NCBI RefSeq assembly: GCF_004339015.1
Contig: NZ_SMFQ01000003.1
Coordinates: 992,001-1,056,000, forward strand
Origin: Cocleimonas flava
GTDB lineage: Bacteria; Pseudomonadota; Gammaproteobacteria; Thiotrichales; Thiotrichaceae
DNA: 64,000 bases
Direction of reading: 5' to 3'
Shown here: positions 60,018-64,000 of the stretch, piece by piece
Layout of the letters: every line of letters begins with the position of its first letter
How positions within the stretch are numbered: the first letter of the stretch is position 1
The notes under the pieces: model-generated
What the model was told of the DNA's origin: nothing
The model's input: only the letters and a program-made list of their open reading frames with translations
The model's database searches: none
Made by a program: the position numbers and the translations under genes

Positions 60018-61862
60018 TTAATTTGCTACCTTATCATCCACATGACTATCTAGCATGTGGTTTCTGATTACTATTTCCAATGGTCCAGGGCGTGCAATTT
60101 CATAACCTTGACCGTAATCAACACCCATTTCTCGCAACAGATGGATGATTTTCTCGTTTTCGACATACTCAGCAATTACTTTAAGGTTCATTGTATGCCC
60201 AACCTGATTAATGGATTGAACCATTGTTTTGGCCACTTCATCGTTGGCAATATTTTTCACAAAACTACCATCAATTTTAAGATAATCGACATCAAGAGAT
60301 CTTAAATAACCGTAAGAACTCACACCTGTTCCAAAATCGTCTAATGAGAACTTACAACCCAATGCTTTCAAAGACGCCATCAATGCATTGATTAAGGTTA
60401 AATCTTCTACAGCCACTTGCTCAGTAATTTCAAAACATAGCATCTGTGGATCTACACCTGAGGCTTTAATCTCCTTCGTTACAAAGTCAAGGAAGTGAGG
60501 ATCATTCAAACTTTGTCCTGATAAATTAATCGCAAAGACTGGCAGTGGGCTTTGTTCTGGTAATGCGCTGATTTGTTTCAATACATTTCTGATCACCCAT
60601 TTATCTAACTCAGGCATCATAGAATAATATTCAGCTGCAGAGATAAATTCATCGGGAGCGATAGGATTGCCTTTCTCATCTGACAATCTAATCAAAAGCT
60701 CATAATGATAAAAAGGCTTTTTATATTCACTCGCTTTCAATGGGTGAATGGGCTGTGCATGCATGCGAAAGCGGTTTTCCTGAAGAGCTTTTTTGAGGAT
60801 CATCACCCACTCAAGATTTCCTTCCATTTTCTGAATTTCAGAATCTTCTGACTTATAAGCTGAAACACGATTACCACCGCGTTTATTGGCCAAGTTACAT
60901 GCAGTATTAGCCTCTGAAATTGCTCGAGTTGAAGAGGTAGTTTTCTGATCAACAACCACAAAACCACAACTCATTGTTATTGAGTATTGCTGACCTCGTG
61001 ACATGAATTTGTATTCTGAAACATCAGTTAAAATCTCTTGAATTGTTTTTATCGCAGAAGTTAATTTACGCTCGCAGAAAACCACTGCAAATTCATTTGC
61101 CCCTACTCTTCCGACAATATCCAAGGGAGTAAACAAGTGATTCTTGATTTGCTCCCCCATGCTAGTGATTAGATTATCACCACTAGCGTAACCAATTGTA
61201 TCGTTGATTACTTGAAACTGATCAATAGAGAAATAAGCCAATACATGTTTAGAGCTATGCTTGTGTGCATTATCGATGAGTTGCTTTACTGCTGCATCAA
61301 ATGATTTACGATTTAACATACGTGTTAAACCGTCATAAGTTTCAAGGTTAGATAATTTTGACTCTAAAGCTTTACGCTCTGTAATATTATTAATGACAAG
61401 CAAAATATGATCTTGCTCTTGATCAGCAAAACGCCTCAATGGAATAAGATTTAGCTCGATCGAGACAGTCTGATTCATTGTTGTCTGCAATATACAATCT
61501 CGTGTCATTCTCTCAGTCAGGAATGCAGCATCACCACCTAAAACACCTTGCAGAACCCTTCCTGTATTGGGATTCAATAGCGTAAAAACATCACTGCAAT
61601 CTCTACCCATCACACGTCTAAGCTTGCAACTGAGCATATTTTCAGCTTCAGGATTCAAGTATATGATTTTATTATCTATATTGAGTATAACGATAGGCTC
61701 AGGCAATAATTTATATGCATCTTCCTGACAATTATCTGTTGATTCCTCGAACTGAGGCTTGTGCTTTTTATAATAAAAAAACATATAAAGACCCAAAGCA
61801 ATAATGATCAGCATCAAGCCGATTATCACTAGGGAAAGTATATTTATTTCTGTATTAGGCAC
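60018..61862 (-). CDS. PAS-GGDEF-EAL protein with degenerate GGDEF motif
   Basis: 614 residues: one N-terminal membrane helix (about 8-30), a PAS sensor (about 48-165, PEPIVILNIDNKIIYLNPEAE), a GGDEF domain (about 175-335) and an EAL domain (about 345-600). The cyclase motif reads RVGANEF instead of RGGDEF, so diguanylate cyclase activity is doubtful. The EAL part keeps YELLIRL, LDDFGTGVSSYGYL and VIAEYVEN, so phosphodiesterase activity is likely. It sits alone upstream of mlaA on the same strand, with a 123-base gap. Confidence 0.9.
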   Translation of the reverse strand: MPNTEINILSLVIIGLMLIIIALGLYMFFYYKKHKPQFEESTDNCQEDAYKLLPEPIVILNIDNKIIYLNPEAENMLSCKLRRVMGRDCSDVFTLLNPNTGRVLQGVLGGDAAFLTERMTRDCILQTTMNQTVSIELNLIPLRRFADQEQDHILLVINNITERKALESKLSNLETYDGLTRMLNRKSFDAAVKQLIDNAHKHSSKHVLAYFSIDQFQVINDTIGYASGDNLITSMGEQIKNHLFTPLDIVGRVGANEFAVVFCERKLTSAIKTIQEILTDVSEYKFMSRGQQYSITMSCGFVVVDQKTTSSTRAISEANTACNLANKRGGNRVSAYKSEDSEIQKMEGNLEWVMILKKALQENRFRMHAQPIHPLKASEYKKPFYHYELLIRLSDEKGNPIAPDEFISAAEYYSMMPELDKWVIRNVLKQISALPEQSPLPVFAINLSGQSLNDPHFLDFVTKEIKASGVDPQMLCFEITEQVAVEDLTLINALMASLKALGCKFSLDDFGTGVSSYGYLRSLDVDYLKIDGSFVKNIANDEVAKTMVQSINQVGHTMNLKVIAEYVENEKIIHLLREMGVDYGQGYEIARPGPLEIVIRNHMLDSHVDDKVAN

Positions 61863-62022
61863 GAATTTATTTTTATTTTTTATTAGAGACTAAATATCTC
61901 AATTTTATGATTATGTGCCCATATTTTCGCATAAGCTATCTGAATCCAAGCTGAAGTTGCACGCCTATTCATTGGAACTCAATTAGTTTGCATCAAATAA
62001 AAGCTAACAAATATGTAGACAT

Positions 62023-62050
62023 AAAAAAGCCGCCTGATAGACAAGGCGGC
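62023..62050 (-). terminator. Intrinsic terminator of the rpsP-rimM-trmD-rplS operon
   Basis: GCCGCCT (62029-62035) pairs with AGGCGGC (62044-62050) around an eight-base loop. On the minus strand six T follow. It begins 19 bases after the rplS stop. Confidence 0.95.
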
Positions 62051-62069
62051 TTCTTCAAAAAGTAAATAA

Positions 62070-62414
62070 TTATACTTTTTCTTTGATTCTTGCTGCTTTA
62101 CCAGTAAGACCACGTAAATAGTAAAGCTTTGCGCGACGCACATCACCTTTACGCTTCACTTCAATACCAGCGATAGTCTGACTATAAGTCTGGAAAACAC
62201 GCTCAACACCTTCACCGTAAGAAATCTTACGAACAGTAAACGCAGAATTCAAACCACGGTTTCTAATTGCGATAACAACGCCTTCGAAAACCTGAATACG
62301 CTCACGCTCCCCTTCTACAACCTTTACTGAAACAGCAACTGTATCTCCAGGGTTAAAATCAGGAACTTCTTTGCTCATTTGTGCGGCTTCAATTGCCTGA
62401 ATAATCGTACTCAT
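62070..62414 (-). CDS. rplS: Ribosomal protein L19
   Basis: Large-subunit protein at the 30S-50S interface. 114 residues, standard length: [20 protein letters not shown] at the start, the conserved [34 protein letters not shown], and [20 protein letters not shown] at the end. Last gene of the rpsP operon, 23 bases after trmD, with a strong terminator behind it. Confidence 0.98.
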   Translation of the reverse strand: MSTIIQAIEAAQMSKEVPDFNPGDTVAVSVKVVEGERERIQVFEGVVIAIRNRGLNSAFTVRKISYGEGVERVFQTYSQTIAGIEVKRKGDVRRAKLYYLRGLTGKAARIKEKV

Positions 62415-62437
62415 TTATATACCTCTAAACCTATGTA

Positions 62438-63172
62438 TTATTTCTTCAAATATTCATCAAGTAATTTCTGATCTTCATCACTCAATGCTCTGTTTTCTAA
62501 TAAATCAGGACGTTTTTCAAAAGTTCTTCCTAACGCCTGTTTTCTTCGCCAAATAGCAATCGCCTTATGATCACCACTCTTTAAAACTGCTGGCACATCC
62601 AAGTCTTCTACAACCTCTGGCCTAGTGTAATGGCCATGGTCTAATAAATTATCGCTAAATGAATCCTGTTCTGCTGACTCATTGTGCCCTAACACCGATG
62701 GTAGTAGACGAGTTATTCCGTCTATTACTACCATTGCACCAAGTTCACCACCACTTAAAACATAATCACCTATCGACCATTCCTCGTCGACTTCCAACTC
62801 GATTACGCGTTCATCAATACCTTCATATCGACCACATAACAAAATCAGCGATTGCTCATTAACCGAAGTATCTAGCAACATTGATTGTTCTAACGGTTTA
62901 CCTTGGGGACTCAAGTAAATTACTTTCGTCTTTTCAGGTGCACTTTTTTTAACTTCGCGAATTGTTTTCAACAAACAATCTGCTTTCATGACCATTCCTG
63001 GCCCACCACCATAAGGACGATCATCAACCGTTCGATGAACATCTTCTGTTTGATCCCGAGGGTTCCAACAGTGCAGCTCAATTAAATTACGTTTTTCTGC
63101 CCTTCCCGTTACACCAAACCCTGCAACAGTTTCAACCATTTCAGGCATCAGAGTAATCACGTCAAAGCGCAT
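62438..63172 (-). CDS. trmD: tRNA (guanine-37-N1)-methyltransferase TrmD
   Basis: Methylates G37 next to the anticodon using S-adenosylmethionine, preventing +1 frameshifts. 244 residues, SPOUT fold with the trefoil-knot SAM site: [13 protein letters not shown] and [33 protein letters not shown] near residue 50 and [22 protein letters not shown] complete the family signature. Third gene of the operon, 6 bases after rimM and 23 before rplS. Confidence 0.98.
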   Translation of the reverse strand: MRFDVITLMPEMVETVAGFGVTGRAEKRNLIELHCWNPRDQTEDVHRTVDDRPYGGGPGMVMKADCLLKTIREVKKSAPEKTKVIYLSPQGKPLEQSMLLDTSVNEQSLILLCGRYEGIDERVIELEVDEEWSIGDYVLSGGELGAMVVIDGITRLLPSVLGHNESAEQDSFSDNLLDHGHYTRPEVVEDLDVPAVLKSGDHKAIAIWRRKQALGRTFEKRPDLLENRALSDEDQKLLDEYLKK

Positions 63173-63178
63173 GGGAAC

Positions 63179-63706
63179 CTAAAACTCTGGATCCCAATCA
63201 ACAATCATCAAAGATTTTTCAAGGTCAATAGACTGTATAACATCACCCATTAAATAAGGCAGCATACGTTCTTTAACCTCTACACCGTCAGTATCTTTAA
63301 CAACAAAAACGTCATTACTGCCAGTATCGAAAAGCCAGTCAATTTGACCTAACTTTTCACCTTCTATTGTTTCTACTGAAAGACCTATCAGGTCTCGCCA
63401 GTAATACTCACCTTCGGATAGTTTCTTTAATTGATCCTTGTGGATTGCAATTTCAGAACCTACAAAAGCTTCAGCTTGATCGCGATATTGGGTATTTTCG
63501 AGCAAAGCGATAATATTCTTACCTTGCTTTTTACCATCAATAATCTTAATCGATTTCCAATCATCGCCTCTTCTCTTGATAAACCACTCTTTATATTCAG
63601 TGATTTGCTCACGAGGAGACGTATGAGAAAAAATCTTAACCCATCCTTTAATTCCATGTACTCCTGAGATTTCGCCCAGAGTGATGTAATCGCTAGATTG
63701 GCTCAT
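63179..63706 (-). CDS. rimM: 16S rRNA processing protein RimM
   Basis: Ribosome maturation factor for the 30S head, binding S19. 175 residues: an N-terminal RimM domain (ITLGEISGVHGIKGWVKIFS) and a C-terminal PRC-barrel (GEYYWRDLIGLSVETIEGEKLGQI, then LPYLMGDVIQSIDLEKSLMIVDWDPEF). It is 12 bases after rpsP and 6 before trmD, the canonical order. Confidence 0.97.
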   Translation of the reverse strand: MSQSSDYITLGEISGVHGIKGWVKIFSHTSPREQITEYKEWFIKRRGDDWKSIKIIDGKKQGKNIIALLENTQYRDQAEAFVGSEIAIHKDQLKKLSEGEYYWRDLIGLSVETIEGEKLGQIDWLFDTGSNDVFVVKDTDGVEVKERMLPYLMGDVIQSIDLEKSLMIVDWDPEF

Positions 63707-63718
63707 ATAGCCTATCTA

Positions 63719-63970
63719 TTAAGCAGCAGCTTTAGCTGACTCTTTCAATAAAGTAGCAATACGTGTAGAAAGTTGTGCACCTTCTTTGATCCAATGATCA
63801 ACACGGTCTTGCTTAAGTTCTAAACGAACTTCCTGACCAGTAGCACGAGGATTAAAGAACCCTAGTCTTTCGATGTATCCACTGTCACGTGGTTTACGTG
63901 AATCAGTAACAACAATTTTGTAAAAAGGACGTTTCTTAGAACCGCCACGAGCCATACGGATTGTAACCAT
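63719..63970 (-). CDS. rpsP: Ribosomal protein S16
   Basis: Small-subunit assembly protein, 83 residues, with the conserved [20 protein letters not shown] start, [19 protein letters not shown] and the C-terminal [13 protein letters not shown]. First gene of the operon rpsP-rimM-trmD-rplS. The 30 bases left in the window upstream do not show a full promoter. Confidence 0.98.
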   Translation of the reverse strand: MVTIRMARGGSKKRPFYKIVVTDSRKPRDSGYIERLGFFNPRATGQEVRLELKQDRVDHWIKEGAQLSTRIATLLKESAKAAA

Positions 63971-64000
63971 AATCTTAAAATCTCAATAAAATGTTAAATA

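Overview
The window looks like a chromosomal segment of a low-to-moderate GC gammaproteobacterium. Pointers are the rpsP-rimM-trmD-rplS operon, WaaA, MlaA, Mpl, TilS, AccA, a type II secretion operon, PilU and a tmRNA tag reading ANDDNYALAA. The organism stores polyhydroxybutyrate (PHB) and carries a methylated-sulphur/C1 oxidation module. A sulphur- or methyl-compound-using marine group such as Thiotrichales or Methylophaga relatives is possible, but this is inference. I see no CRISPR array, insertion sequence, tRNA or rRNA.

Layout. 1-5.5 kb: end of nhaA, a ClC chloride channel, an alpha/beta hydrolase, an isochorismatase-fold hydrolase and an orphan gene. 5.7-17.8 kb: a PHB region. It has phaB, a class I phaC followed by fabI, a second PhaC/PhaZ-like enzyme, a patatin lipoprotein, a CDF metal exporter, a four-gene operon with a coiled-coil protein and a STAS-Usp fusion, and a smaller paralogue of the coiled-coil protein. 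Five promoter regions here and just upstream share a two-part site: a TACGTA-like box, then 21-22 bp on a second box (TAAGCA or ACGTA). This looks like a PHB regulon operator. 17.8-22.9 kb: an HlyD/RbbA/YhhJ-type ABC export operon.

23.6-35.4 kb: a complete methanethiol oxidation module. On the minus strand in transcription order: SBP56-family methanethiol oxidase (mtoX), a Sco-MauG fusion, a stand-alone Sco protein, S-(hydroxymethyl)glutathione dehydrogenase, S-formylglutathione hydrolase, and a two-subunit NAD-dependent formate dehydrogenase. A divergent TetR regulator faces mtoX. Together these would convert CH3SH to H2S, H2O2 and formaldehyde, then formaldehyde through formate to CO2 with two NADH. 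35.5-64 kb: tmRNA, a large secreted protein, a Wza-like lipoprotein and galE, a gspD-gspE-gspF-comEA operon whose ComEA has a long Lys/Ser/Thr tail, pilU, waaA, slyD, an LRAT-domain protein, two c-di-GMP proteins, and a run of housekeeping genes on the minus strand.

The most unusual signal is a dispersed repeat of about 27 bp: a run of five or six C, then TACTT, 6-8 variable bases, and a T-run. It occurs at 15 intergenic loci, nearly always in the same orientation whatever the strand of the neighbouring genes. Some copies form good intrinsic terminators, some pair with an inverted copy, and one is read through as the C-terminal tail of the formate dehydrogenase beta subunit.
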